Below are positions 25,296 through 33,971 of a DNA stretch of 64,000 nucleotides, piece after piece. The notes under the pieces were generated by a model. That model searched no databases and was not told the origin of the DNA. It was given only the letters and a program-made list of their open reading frames with translations. The position numbers and the translations under genes were made by a program. The stretch lies in the NCBI RefSeq assembly GCF_001866655.1, contig NZ_MLYR01000003.1, positions 1 through 64,000 of the forward strand, in the 5' to 3' direction. Each line of letters opens with the position of its first letter. Positions within the stretch are counted from its first letter, which is position 1. Source of the DNA: Bacillus sp. MUM 116. Lineage in GTDB: Bacteria > Bacillota > Bacilli > Bacillales > Cytobacillaceae.

Positions 25296-25571
25296 GGCTC
25301 TGTTATAACTGAATGTTGATTTCACTGTGTTTGAAAAATAAACGGTAAAATTCCGTTTAAATTGGGAAATACCCATATTTCCTTAAAAATAAAGGAAGTT
25401 TTTCCGTTTATATTATCCAAATCTTTGGATTTTGACTTATTTAGAGCAGTTAATCGGAATATCTCCGCTTATTATCAGCTTCTTAAGCTTCCTCTATATA
25501 CATAGCAGGAAATTCTCCGCCTATGAATTCTCATACCTATACGAAAATCAACAATGAATAATAACACAGCC
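25296..25571. mobile_element. Family A element with AT-rich interior (MITE-like), intact with target duplication
   Basis: 276 bp bounded by GGCTCTGTTA-N8-TGTTGATTT and, on the minus strand, GGCTGTGTTA-N8-TGTTGATTTT. It is flanked by a perfect 8-bp direct repeat ATCTCATA (25288-25295 and 25572-25579). The AT-rich interior has no coding frame and is unlike the GC-rich interior of A1 and A2, though the ends are the same. It inserted into the end of family B copy B3, next to the aspB terminator. Confidence 0.85.
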
Positions 25572-25580
25572 ATCTCATAA

Positions 25581-25607
25581 AAAAAGTCTGCATTTGCAGA
25601 CTTTTTT
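25581..25607 (-). terminator. Terminator of aspB
   Basis: AAAGTCTGC pairs with GCAGACTTT around AAAT, with T tract on the minus strand. Confidence 0.9.
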
Positions 25608-25618
25608 CATCATTAAGA

Positions 25619-26809
25619 CTATCGATCACGCTTTGATTCAACAAATTGGCGCATTCTCGCAACTGCTTTTTCTAATAAATCCAATGATGTTGCGTAGGAT
25701 AGACGAATATTATCAGGAGTTCCGAATCCTGAGCCCGGAATTACGGCAACTTTTGCCTCTTCAAGCAATGCAGCAGCAAAGTCATCCACATTATTAAATC
25801 CTGTAATCTCAGCTGCCTCCTTCACATTCGGATATAGGTAAAATGCCCCTTGTGGTTTTACACAGGAGAAACCTGGAATGGAAACTAACTGATCATAAAT
25901 AATTTCCAGTCTTTGTTCAAAGGCTTGACGCATCTCTTCCACTGGTGCCTGAGTACCGTTATAGGCAGCAATAGCCGCATATTGCGCTGTTGTTGTTGGA
26001 TTAGATGTACTATGACTTGCTAGGTTTGTCATCGCTTGGATGATCTGACTGTTACCCGCGGCATAACCAATTCTCCAACCAGTCATGGAGTGCGATTTTG
26101 ACACACCATTAATAATAATGGTTTGTTCCTTTAGTTCAGGCGATAACTGGGCAATTGAAATATGTTTATTGTTTCCATAGACAAGCTTTTCGTAAATTTC
26201 ATCCGAAACAATCAAGATATTTTTTTCCAAGCAAACTTTCCCTAATTCCTGAAGTTCTTCAGCAGTATAAAGAACACCGGTCGGATTACTTGGTGAATTA
26301 ATGATAACAGCTTTTGTACGATCTGTTATGGCACCGGCTAACTGGTCAGGAGTAATTTTAAATTGATTTTCTTCTTTACCATCAATATATACCGGTACCC
26401 CCCCTGCAAGCTTAACCTGTTCAGGATAGCTAACCCAGTAGGGAGTTGGAATAATTACCTCGTCACCATCATTTAATAGTACTTGGAAAAGGGTGTATAA
26501 AACATGTTTAGCCCCATTTCCAACAATAATTTCATTAGCTTTATAAGAAATCCCTTGGTCTTTCTCAAATTTTTCAATAATCGCTTTCTTAAGTGCAGGT
26601 AAGCCTGCTGATGGAGTATATTTTGTATGGCCGGCCTGCATGGACTCCGTGGCCGCGTCTAAAATGTGCTGCGGTGTATTAAAATCAGGTTCACCAGCAC
26701 CTAATCCAATAACATCTTCACCTTGTTCTTTTAATTCTTTTGCTTTTGCTGTTATCGCTAATGTTGATGAAGGCGTAAGAGCCAACACCCTATTCGCAAG
26801 TTTTACCAA
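25619..26809 (-). CDS. aspB: Aspartate aminotransferase (AspB type)
   Basis: A 396-residue PLP-dependent class I aminotransferase converting oxaloacetate and glutamate to aspartate and 2-oxoglutarate. Visible are IGLGAGEPDFNTP near the N-terminus, INSPSNPTGV (about 167-176), VSDEIYEKL, and the PLP-lysine in GVSKSHSMTGWRIGYAAG. The start is probably the TTG at 26809, preceded by GGAGG at 8 bases; the ATG upstream is part of that site, and B. subtilis AspB begins at the equivalent residue. It follows ypmB closely in the same operon. Confidence 0.94.
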   Translation of the reverse strand: MVKLANRVLALTPSSTLAITAKAKELKEQGEDVIGLGAGEPDFNTPQHILDAATESMQAGHTKYTPSAGLPALKKAIIEKFEKDQGISYKANEIIVGNGAKHVLYTLFQVLLNDGDEVIIPTPYWVSYPEQVKLAGGVPVYIDGKEENQFKITPDQLAGAITDRTKAVIINSPSNPTGVLYTAEELQELGKVCLEKNILIVSDEIYEKLVYGNNKHISIAQLSPELKEQTIIINGVSKSHSMTGWRIGYAAGNSQIIQAMTNLASHSTSNPTTTAQYAAIAAYNGTQAPVEEMRQAFEQRLEIIYDQLVSIPGFSCVKPQGAFYLYPNVKEAAEITGFNNVDDFAAALLEEAKVAVIPGSGFGTPDNIRLSYATSLDLLEKAVARMRQFVESKRDR

Positions 26810-26837
26810 CTTCTTTTCCTCCATTCTCAAAACTATA

Positions 26838-27311
26838 CTAAAAGTTTTCAATTTTTTTTAGCCATTCACCTGTATCAAAGTGAACGTAGTAATAATTTAT
26901 TAAATTATTTTTTGAACGATAATAGATTTCCCATAAAGGGATATTCTTTTCCATACCTAAGCGGACGGAAATAATTTTTTCAGGGCTTTTTTCTTGTAAA
27001 AGCTTTTTAATTGCCTGATCCTTTGTTAAACCTGCATTTGCTTTTCTAACAATTACTTGCTTCGATTTTTCGGGAACCCATACGATGATTTTTTGACCGT
27101 TTTTTGCTTTTCCCTCTATAACACTAACTGTATCATTTCCATGATAGACATGAAAATCGTCTACTTCTTTAATGGCAACCGTTTTCTTTGCAAGTGTAAG
27201 GGCTTTTTTTTCCGCAGAATTGATCGGTTCTTGCGCTTTTACATAAACTTTAATCAATAACCCTGTAAAAAGTAAAACAACGACTACAATGCTTAAAATC
27301 CATTTTTTCAC
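26838..27311 (-). CDS. ypmB: YpmB, PepSY-type membrane-anchored protein
   Basis: A 157-residue protein with an N-terminal signal-anchor (about 3-24, WILSIVVVVLLFTGLLI). Its extracytoplasmic region has two PepSY-like halves, around AEKKALTLAKKTV and TKDQAIKKLLQEKSPEKI. YpmB-family proteins are proposed to bind or inhibit peptidases. Lies between ypmA and aspB as in B. subtilis, with 28 bp to the aspB start. Confidence 0.85.
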   Translation of the reverse strand: MKKWILSIVVVVLLFTGLLIKVYVKAQEPINSAEKKALTLAKKTVAIKEVDDFHVYHGNDTVSVIEGKAKNGQKIIVWVPEKSKQVIVRKANAGLTKDQAIKKLLQEKSPEKIISVRLGMEKNIPLWEIYYRSKNNLINYYYVHFDTGEWLKKIENF

Positions 27312-27323
27312 TTTATCACTTCG

Positions 27324-27494
27324 CTATGTACGATAAATGGTAAAAATCGCTTTATTTTTATCTTCTTGATCAAGGGCTAGTCCAAACATGAGATCTTTTT
27401 CCTTTAATGTTCGATTAAGGGCATCGACTATTTTATATAAATCCGGACCATGCTGGATTTTAACCGTTGATAAGACTTCAATTTTGCTCTCCAT
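27324..27494 (-). CDS. ypmA: YpmA family protein (DUF4264), 56 aa
   Basis: A 56-residue protein starting MESKIEVLSTVKI and containing LYKIVDALNRTLKEKDLMFGLALD, ending FTIYRT. This closely resembles B. subtilis YpmA. AGGGAGGCAGG precedes the ATG. Stop 12 bp before ypmB, so co-transcribed with ypmB-aspB. Function unknown. Confidence 0.88.
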   Translation of the reverse strand: MESKIEVLSTVKIQHGPDLYKIVDALNRTLKEKDLMFGLALDQEDKNKAIFTIYRT

Positions 27495-27594
27495 ATCCTG
27501 CCTCCCTCATTGCCAAATCAGAGAACCCTTCAGAACTCTTCACCTATTATAACAGGTAAGCACGTATTCATGCCTTAATTTAGCCAGTATTAGA

Positions 27595-28449
27595 TTATTT
27601 TTTTTCATCCCCTTCAACCGGGATGTTAAAAACCTCATAGTTGGACTCTGTAAATTTAATGGTCATAGTTCCTTGTTTCTTCGTAAAGTATACTTCGGAC
27701 CAAGAATCCTGCAGATCCTTTATAATATTTATATCCGGTGATTTTTTTTCTGTTGAAAAAAGAATTGAAATTTGCGGATTAACAGCATGAATTAATTTTT
27801 CAGATAAAGAATTGTCTTCTTCCATCGTTGGAACCTTAAAGATATTGATTTCACCAAGACTTTTTCCCATTAATGTTTGCTGTGCCTTTTGACTATATGA
27901 TGTCATAAAAAAGAGGCGGTACTTATGAAATCTTAGTGTAAAATCTAAGCCCTCATCCTTTTCTGCTCCTGCAAATTGAACGTTGGCCATTACATCCGGC
28001 AAAATCTGCTTCGATGTCCCTATACCCCAAACTTTAATGGGAATTAAAGTGGTTCCCTGGAAATGGGCAGATAATTGATTTGCAATTTCACGCGTTGTCA
28101 CAATTTCTTTGATAAAGTATTTTGAAATTACATGATTAATTTGAGAATCATTTAAACTTTGTTTATTCGTTAACATTAAAGTGGTTATTTCTTTAACTCC
28201 AAAGAACCGAAGCCATTCATCAAGTTCAGCTTCCGTGCCCTCCCCACCTGTATTCACTAATATATTTTCATCATTGGGACCATGGATAAGGGTTGCCTCC
28301 CCGTTTGTTAACCCTAAAAAAGACACGGCCATTTCGTGTTCTTTTAATTTTAAATCAATACTTTCGAAATCATCCGGAATTAGCTGGTAGGCAAACCCCA
28401 ATGTCGTGTTTTGTATAAATAGAGTTAGCAGGATTAGTAAAACTCGCAA
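27595..28449 (-). CDS. Exported degenerate metallo-beta-lactamase-fold protein (ComEC C-terminal-like)
   Basis: A 284-residue protein with an N-terminal hydrophobic signal (about 3-20) and a beta-rich domain. ATLIHGPNDENILVNTGGEGTEAELDEWLRFFGV and LMLTNKQSLNDSQI match the layout of the extracellular MBL domain of ComEC (normally D-G-G... and T-H-x-H-x-D-H). Here the HxHxDH site is replaced by NKQSLND, so metal-dependent hydrolysis is not expected. TTG 28449 is the likely start (GGAGGG 7 bases upstream); an ATG two codons earlier is too close. Same strand as dinG; not present here in B. subtilis as far as I recall. Confidence 0.6.
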   Translation of the reverse strand: MRVLLILLTLFIQNTTLGFAYQLIPDDFESIDLKLKEHEMAVSFLGLTNGEATLIHGPNDENILVNTGGEGTEAELDEWLRFFGVKEITTLMLTNKQSLNDSQINHVISKYFIKEIVTTREIANQLSAHFQGTTLIPIKVWGIGTSKQILPDVMANVQFAGAEKDEGLDFTLRFHKYRLFFMTSYSQKAQQTLMGKSLGEINIFKVPTMEEDNSLSEKLIHAVNPQISILFSTEKKSPDINIIKDLQDSWSEVYFTKKQGTMTIKFTESNYEVFNIPVEGDEKK

Positions 28450-28534
28450 ACACATTCCCTCCCCTAAATCATTTATAGGATGTGTAATTTTACCAATATT
28501 TATCCCGCATAACCAATTTGTCAGGTTTCATATT

Positions 28535-31327
28535 TTATAACCAATTATTAATGGCCTCAATAAGCTCATCAATATTTCCTTTTTTGATCGGAACAGCAGG
28601 AATAGATTTTAGAAAGGCATTTCCATACTTCGTGGTAAGAATCCTTTTATCAAAAACGATGACGATTCCCCTGTCTGAAGCAGTACGGATCAAGCGGCCA
28701 AATCCTTGTTTGAAACGAAGTATTGCCTCAGGCAGAGAATATTCCGAAAAGGCATTTCCCCCCCGCTGGGTAATATATTGGCACTTCGCCTCCGTAAAGG
28801 GTTCATCCGGCGGACTAAATGGGAGCCTAACAATAATTAAGCAGGATAAATCCTCTCCGGGAATATCTACACCCTCCCAAAAACTGCTCGTACCTAATAA
28901 AATCGCTTTATCATAGCGCTGAAAATTTCGCGTTAGCCTTGTTCTGCTTCCGCTTGTAATACCTTGTGCAAAAATCGCATAATCGCTTAAAAAACCACTT
29001 TCTTTAATCAATTCATATGTCTTCTTCAACATGTCATAGGCTGTAAATAGAATTAGCATTCTTCCCTTGGTTGCCTCTGACAATGAAATAATATGCTCCG
29101 TAATCGCTACAACATAATCATCCAGCGATACCGAATTGATTTCAGGTAAATCCTCAGGAATCAATAACTGGACATGATTTCCGTATTCAAATGGAGAAGG
29201 AATGATCATCGTTGAGGCAGATTGAAGGCCAATTTCTTTTTTTATATAATCAAATGAATGATTGACCGTTAATGTTGCCGAAGTCACAATAACACTTTTC
29301 TTCTTGTTAAAAAATTTTTCCTTGAGTGAAACTGCAACAGACGCTGGTTTGGCTATAAAGGATGTCACATTCTGTGGAGACCTGTAATCTACTTCCATCC
29401 ATTTTACAAACTCTGACTTTAGAATAAAACAAGCTTGAACAGTATTTTTTAATTCCTCCAATTCATGAAGGAACCGGATCATATCTTCGATTAGACTTAT
29501 TTGCTCATGTGTTAGTTTTTCTTTCTTTTTAATAACCCTTGCTAATCTGTCTGACAAAGCTGAATGCAAATCCTTAAGTAAGAATGCAAACCTTTCTGCA
29601 CTATGAACAAGTGCTGACTTCTCTTTTCCTTGAATATCGTCAGAAAAACGCACCTTTGTCCGGGAGAATCCCTTTTTATTACCGCCCAACTTCTTGGCAT
29701 ATAGGGCAATCAGTTGAAAAAATTCATCCATTTCGTAAAATAAATCCGTTACGAGCTGATTTAATTCAAAAGTTTGCATCAAGTTTCCCTTATGTGATTC
29801 CTGCAGCAGCTCCTCAAAATGATAAAAAAGCTGCTTTTGATCATAATGGCCAAATTGGCTTAACAGCATCCTTGTGGCCAAATAATCCAGGGTAAAGCCA
29901 AAATACTGACTGGCCACTTTCTCAAAATGATGTCCTTCATCAATGATACAGTAACCAAAATCAGGCAGGATAATACCGTTTGTGGAAAGATCACTTAATA
30001 ATAAGGAATGATTGGTAATAATTAAATTTGCATATTTCGCGGCCTTTTGTGCCCGCTGATAGTAATCCTTTTCGAGCCATTCATTAGATGGTGAATAAGC
30101 ACTGTGTTCGTTTTTTATTCGATTCCAATAAAATGATCCACCACTGGCGAGATTTAGTTCATCTTTATCCCCTGTGTCTGTTTCCATTAGCCAGACAAGA
30201 ATTTGCATTTTCGTTAAGGTTGTATCGTAATTATCGTTTTCATCCAATAAGGTGTCATTGAATTTCTCCAGGCTTATGTAGTGGTGTCTTCCTTTTAAAA
30301 GTACTGAATTGAATGTAAACGGAAGCATCTTCTCAAGCAAGGGAATTTCTTTTTTAATAATCTGCTCTTGGAGCTGAATGGTGTGGGTACTCACCACGAC
30401 GGGCTGCCCGATTTGCTTTGAAAAAAATATACTTGGCAGCAAATAACCGAGTGATTTACCTACCCCTGTGCCTGCCTCAATCAACAAATGCTCTTGTTTT
30501 TGAAATGCATGATAAATACCATCCATCATTGCAAATTGGCCTGTCCGATTTTCAAAGTTTTCAAAACCATGTTTAACCATTTCGATTTTTTTAGCTTCAT
30601 GTTCGGGATATTGGAGATATTCCGCTTCAGTCTCTATGGATCGTATCGGCTGCATTTTTTTTAATGCAAGTCCGTTAAACATTTCTAGCCCTGCGGGTAA
30701 AACATCTAAAGTGATATCTTTTTCAACAAATAATTCGTCCAACAATTGCTGCAAATCACTTTTAAGGCCGCCAGATAGCTGTGAAAGCTGTCTTAAAGTT
30801 GAAATAGGCATAGATGCCAATTTTTCAAGCAAAATAAGAAAAAGTTCCGCCGTTACCTCTGCGTCACTATCAGCTTGGTGTGGCCGGTCATGTTGTAAAT
30901 TTTCTTTTTCGGCCAAATCTGACAACTTATAGCCGTCCGCAGTTGGATATAAGATTCTTGCCATCTCTACCGTATCTAATACAGACCCGTAAAATCCCTC
31001 AAATCCGGCGACCTGTAATTCTTCCTGAAGAAATGACAAATCAAATAATACATTATGGGCAACAAAGTAAGCCTCCTCAAGAATCTGGGAAATCATCGGG
31101 GCGATCTCCGAAAATTCTGGGGCATCCTTTACCATCTCATCATTAATACCAGTTAATTCTTCAATAAAAACCGGTATGGGCTTTTTAGGATTAACCATTG
31201 ATGAAAACTTTTCCGTGATTATACCGTTTTCAATGACCACCGCAGCAAATTGAATAATCCGGTCTCCTTTTTTTGGGAGATTCCCAGTGGTTTCCAAATC
31301 TATTACAACATATTTATTTTCCAACAT
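28535..31327 (-). CDS. dinG: DinG-family protein: exonuclease domain fused to helicase-like domain
   Basis: A 930-residue protein. The N-terminal DEDDh exonuclease domain (about 1-165) starts VVIDLETTGN and includes HNVLFDLSFL and HQADSDAEVTAELF. The C-terminal half has the SF2 helicase motifs Walker A EAGTGVGKS (about 281-289), DEGH and GFGRLIRT. Unlike YpvA in this window, no Fe-S cysteine cluster is seen between motifs, as in Firmicute DinG proteins, for which the S. aureus protein is reported to act as a 3'-5' exonuclease rather than a helicase. GAGGTG precedes the ATG. Confidence 0.94.
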   Translation of the reverse strand: MLENKYVVIDLETTGNLPKKGDRIIQFAAVVIENGIITEKFSSMVNPKKPIPVFIEELTGINDEMVKDAPEFSEIAPMISQILEEAYFVAHNVLFDLSFLQEELQVAGFEGFYGSVLDTVEMARILYPTADGYKLSDLAEKENLQHDRPHQADSDAEVTAELFLILLEKLASMPISTLRQLSQLSGGLKSDLQQLLDELFVEKDITLDVLPAGLEMFNGLALKKMQPIRSIETEAEYLQYPEHEAKKIEMVKHGFENFENRTGQFAMMDGIYHAFQKQEHLLIEAGTGVGKSLGYLLPSIFFSKQIGQPVVVSTHTIQLQEQIIKKEIPLLEKMLPFTFNSVLLKGRHHYISLEKFNDTLLDENDNYDTTLTKMQILVWLMETDTGDKDELNLASGGSFYWNRIKNEHSAYSPSNEWLEKDYYQRAQKAAKYANLIITNHSLLLSDLSTNGIILPDFGYCIIDEGHHFEKVASQYFGFTLDYLATRMLLSQFGHYDQKQLFYHFEELLQESHKGNLMQTFELNQLVTDLFYEMDEFFQLIALYAKKLGGNKKGFSRTKVRFSDDIQGKEKSALVHSAERFAFLLKDLHSALSDRLARVIKKKEKLTHEQISLIEDMIRFLHELEELKNTVQACFILKSEFVKWMEVDYRSPQNVTSFIAKPASVAVSLKEKFFNKKKSVIVTSATLTVNHSFDYIKKEIGLQSASTMIIPSPFEYGNHVQLLIPEDLPEINSVSLDDYVVAITEHIISLSEATKGRMLILFTAYDMLKKTYELIKESGFLSDYAIFAQGITSGSRTRLTRNFQRYDKAILLGTSSFWEGVDIPGEDLSCLIIVRLPFSPPDEPFTEAKCQYITQRGGNAFSEYSLPEAILRFKQGFGRLIRTASDRGIVIVFDKRILTTKYGNAFLKSIPAVPIKKGNIDELIEAINNWL

Positions 31328-31437
31328 TATTCACACCTCAAACTTTTCCTCATTAAAAACGGTATCACAAAAAGGATAAAAGAAAAAGAATTCATTTCCC
31401 GTGATTTAAAACTATTATATAAAAACAGATAAAAAAA

Positions 31438-31463
31438 GAAAAATCCCCGGAGATGGGGATTTA
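31438..31463 (-). terminator. Terminator of the pan operon
   Basis: AAATCCCC pairs with GGGGATTT on the minus strand, followed by a T tract, overlapping the panD stop. Confidence 0.85.
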
Positions 31464-31844
31464 CATCACTGTTAACGCAGGTTCGGCATGTATTAATTCT
31501 ATTATTTTGTTTTTTTCATCCATGATGGCAACCTTTGGTCTATGTTCAGACAATTTCTCCTCTGAAACGATTGCATAGGAAATTATAATGACAATATCTC
31601 CTTTTTGGACAAGACGTGCCGCCGCACCATTTAAACAAATTACACCACTGCCACGCTCACCGGGAATAATGTAGGTTTCCAGACGTGCACCATTATTATT
31701 GTTAACAATTTGCACTTTTTCATTTGCAATCATCCCAACTGCATCCAGAACATCTTCATCAATAGTAATGCTGCCTACATAGTTTAAATTCGCTTCTGTA
31801 ACGGTTGCACGATGGATTTTTCCATTCATCATTGTACGAAACAT
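31461..31844 (-). CDS. panD: Aspartate 1-decarboxylase
   Basis: A 127-residue pyruvoyl enzyme making beta-alanine from aspartate for pantothenate. The proenzyme self-cleaves at G24-S25 in [11 protein letters not shown]25 becoming the pyruvoyl group; [20 protein letters not shown] and [11 protein letters not shown] are conserved downstream. Last gene of panB-panC-panD, 46 bp after panC. Confidence 0.97.
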   Translation of the reverse strand: MFRTMMNGKIHRATVTEANLNYVGSITIDEDVLDAVGMIANEKVQIVNNNNGARLETYIIPGERGSGVICLNGAAARLVQKGDIVIIISYAIVSEEKLSEHRPKVAIMDEKNKIIELIHAEPALTVM

Positions 31845-31890
31845 GATTGTTCTCCTCCTGGTTATCTTGGTGATTTTCTAATACTACAGA

Positions 31891-32739
31891 TTATTTAACT
31901 TCCAAGATGAAATTATCAATCAAACGAACATTTGTAAAATATACAGCCAACGCGATGATGAATTTCCCCTCTAATCTTTCTAAAGGATGTAACTCTGGAT
32001 AAGACAGGATTTCTACATAATCAATGCGTCCATTGCTTTCAGAAGTAATCATTTCCTTAATTAAGCTGATTAGCGACTCAGGGTTTCTTTCTCCCTCATC
32101 TATCGCCTTTTTCGCCTCTTGCAAACTTTTATAAAGAACAATTGCCTGTTGTCTATCTTCAGGAAGAAGGTTTACGTTTCTTGAGCTTTTCGCGAGTCCG
32201 TCTGTTTCACGTACAATGTCAACCGGGACTAAATCTGTTGGAAAATTTAGGTCTGAAATCAATCCTTCTACAACTGCAACTTGCTGGGCATCCTTTTTCC
32301 CGAAATAGGCCCTTGTCGGCTGCACGATATTAAAAAGCTTAGACAGCACTGTTGCCACACCGTCAAAATGACCGGGACGGGATTTGCCGCATAAAACATC
32401 CGTACGCTCTTGAACTACTAAGGTTACGGATGTGGAATGCGGATACATTTCCTCAACAGACGGATGAAAAAGAAAATCAACACCTTCACATTCAGCTAAT
32501 GCCCGGTCCCGTTCAAAATCACGGGGATAGGTCGCAAAGTCTTCATTTGGACCAAACTGTAGTGGATTTACGAATATGCTCAACACTACCAGATCATTTT
32601 CTTTTCTTGCTTCTTTAATAAGACTAAGATGACCCTCATGCAAAAAACCCATGGTCGGGACATAGCCGATTGATTTTCCTTGTCCCTTTTGTTTTAAAAT
32701 CTCTGATTGCATTTCTATTACAGTTGTAATGACCTTCAT
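31891..32739 (-). CDS. panC: Pantothenate synthetase
   Basis: A 282-residue enzyme that joins pantoate and beta-alanine using ATP. Motifs are [15 protein letters not shown] (about 26-40) with the HxGH adenylation signature, [28 protein letters not shown] and the KSKS-like LAKSSRN. Its ATG overlaps the panB stop by 4 bp, showing translational coupling. Confidence 0.97.
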   Translation of the reverse strand: MKVITTVIEMQSEILKQKGQGKSIGYVPTMGFLHEGHLSLIKEARKENDLVVLSIFVNPLQFGPNEDFATYPRDFERDRALAECEGVDFLFHPSVEEMYPHSTSVTLVVQERTDVLCGKSRPGHFDGVATVLSKLFNIVQPTRAYFGKKDAQQVAVVEGLISDLNFPTDLVPVDIVRETDGLAKSSRNVNLLPEDRQQAIVLYKSLQEAKKAIDEGERNPESLISLIKEMITSESNGRIDYVEILSYPELHPLERLEGKFIIALAVYFTNVRLIDNFILEVK

Positions 32740-33572
32740 TGTTTTCCTCCATAAAGACCTTGCAGTTCTTCTTCTTTCATCGTAAAAGAGTGCTGCTCTT
32801 CAGGAAATTTGCTTGACTTAACCTCATAGGAATAGGCTTCGATTGATTCGGTAATAAATGGATCTAAATTTGAATATTTTTTAACAAACTTAGGCACCCT
32901 GTCAACACCATAGCCCAAAATGTCATGGTAAACAAGAACTTGTCCATCTACTTCAGCCCCTGCACCAATACCAATAACGGGAATATTCAATTCTTTTGCA
33001 ATTTCCTGTGCAAGCTGCTTAGGAACACATTCTAATACAACAGCAAATGCTCCTGCACGTTCACATTCTTTTGCATCTTCCAGCAGCTTAATGGCAGTAT
33101 TGGAATCTTTTCCTTGCACCTTATAGCCGCCCAAAACACCAACTGATTGTGGTGTTAACCCTAAATGGGCACAAACAGGAATTCCTGCTTTGGTTAGGAC
33201 TGCTATTTTTCCAACCACATCATCTGCCCCTTCAAGCTTAACTGCATGTGCACCAGTTTCTTGAATCAATCTGCCAGCATTTTTTAATGTCTCATTTACC
33301 GACAAATGATACGTTAAAAATGGCATATCAACGACGATAAATGTATCTTTTGCTCCACGTTTAACTGCTTTTGTGTGATGAATCATGTCGTTAAGTGTCA
33401 CAGGAATAGTAGAGTCATAACCAAGAACAACCATTCCTAATGAGTCACCTACCAAAATGATATCTACCCCCCCCTGTTCTGCATGTTTTGCGGAAGGGTA
33501 ATCATAGGCTGTTAACATGACAATTTTTTCTTGATTTTGTTTCATTTTCAGAAAATCAGTGGTTTGCTTCAT
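32736..33572 (-). CDS. panB: 3-methyl-2-oxobutanoate hydroxymethyltransferase
   Basis: A 278-residue TIM-barrel enzyme making ketopantoate. Motifs are [42 protein letters not shown] and [13 protein letters not shown]. The start is the third of three consecutive ATGs (33572), 6 bases after AAAGGAGG. The reading frame stays open upstream into family B copy B4, giving a false 32-residue extension. First gene of panB-panC-panD, preceded by a candidate attenuator leader. Confidence 0.96.
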   Translation of the reverse strand: MKQTTDFLKMKQNQEKIVMLTAYDYPSAKHAEQGGVDIILVGDSLGMVVLGYDSTIPVTLNDMIHHTKAVKRGAKDTFIVVDMPFLTYHLSVNETLKNAGRLIQETGAHAVKLEGADDVVGKIAVLTKAGIPVCAHLGLTPQSVGVLGGYKVQGKDSNTAIKLLEDAKECERAGAFAVVLECVPKQLAQEIAKELNIPVIGIGAGAEVDGQVLVYHDILGYGVDRVPKFVKKYSNLDPFITESIEAYSYEVKSSKFPEEQHSFTMKEEELQGLYGGKQ

Positions 33573-33618
33573 CATCATACCTCCTTTTATTAGGAAGAGG
33601 TGATTAAACGTAAGAGTA

Positions 33619-33776
33619 AGAAGAAAAGCGTAAGCGCCTTGGTCAGCCTCAGGCATAGCATAAGACAAGCAGGCGAGAAGGTCGTTCTTTAACCTTCTTG
33701 ACGGATTGGCTTATGACCTCGAGGGGCTAGGCGCTGAAGCTGGACAATTCTCAAAGTCGAGAATTTTTTACTTTCT
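33619..33776 (+). repeat. Family B repeat, copy B4
   Basis: Starts AGAAAAGCGTAAGCGCC and ends GGCGCTGAAGCTGG, then ACAATTCTC and ACTTTCTCC. The centre has CGAGAAGGTCGTTCTTTAACC followed by TTCTTGACGG, an imperfect hairpin with the GTTCTTT loop. It lies between the leader terminator and panB. Confidence 0.75.
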
Positions 33777-33782
33777 CCTAAA

Positions 33783-33814
33783 ATAAAAAGATCCTTCTGA
33801 AGGCAGAGAGGATC
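33783..33814 (-). terminator. Attenuator-like terminator in the panB leader
   Basis: On the minus strand GATCC-TC-TCTG pairs with CAGA-A-GGATC around CCTT, followed by TTTTTATTT. Its 5' arm can alternatively pair with the upstream CAGAGGGAT (33835-33843). Confidence 0.75.
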
Positions 33815-33927
33815 ATGTTACTCTTTTCTTGTTCATCCCTCTGTCCCGGTCCGATACATCGGATCTAGGCAGAATCCATTTTTATGTGTTTTTTCTAATG
33901 TTGGTGCAGTTCAAGTAGATACCGCCC
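33783..33927 (-). ncRNA. Structured 5' leader upstream of panB (candidate pan-type riboregulator)
   Basis: The leader is about 145 nt, transcribed from a clear promoter at 33934-33961. A hairpin at 33835-33875 pairs TCTG-CC with GG-GA-CAGA and contains TCCG-ATGTAT-CGGA. Its 3' strand CAGAGGGAT is complementary over 9 bp (one bulge) to the 5' arm of the downstream terminator, so the two structures exclude each other. This is the architecture of transcription attenuation. Rfam describes a 'pan' motif before panB/panC genes in Firmicutes; I could not verify a match. No T-box motif is present. Confidence 0.5.
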
Positions 33928-33933
33928 AATCGA

Positions 33934-33961
33934 ATTATAACAAAATATCCGAAATATGCAA
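33934..33961 (-). promoter_or_regulatory. Sigma-A type promoter of the panB leader
   Basis: TTGCAT (33956-33961) and TATAAT (33934-33939) on the minus strand with a 16-bp spacer, directly downstream of the birA stop codon. Confidence 0.75.
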
Positions 33962-33971
33962 CTAAAGATTA

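Noticed and set aside
32736-33668. Longer panB reading frame with a 32-residue N-terminal extension
   Set aside because: The extension is translated from family B repeat copy B4; the proper ribosome binding site lies just before the ATG cluster at 33572-33578.
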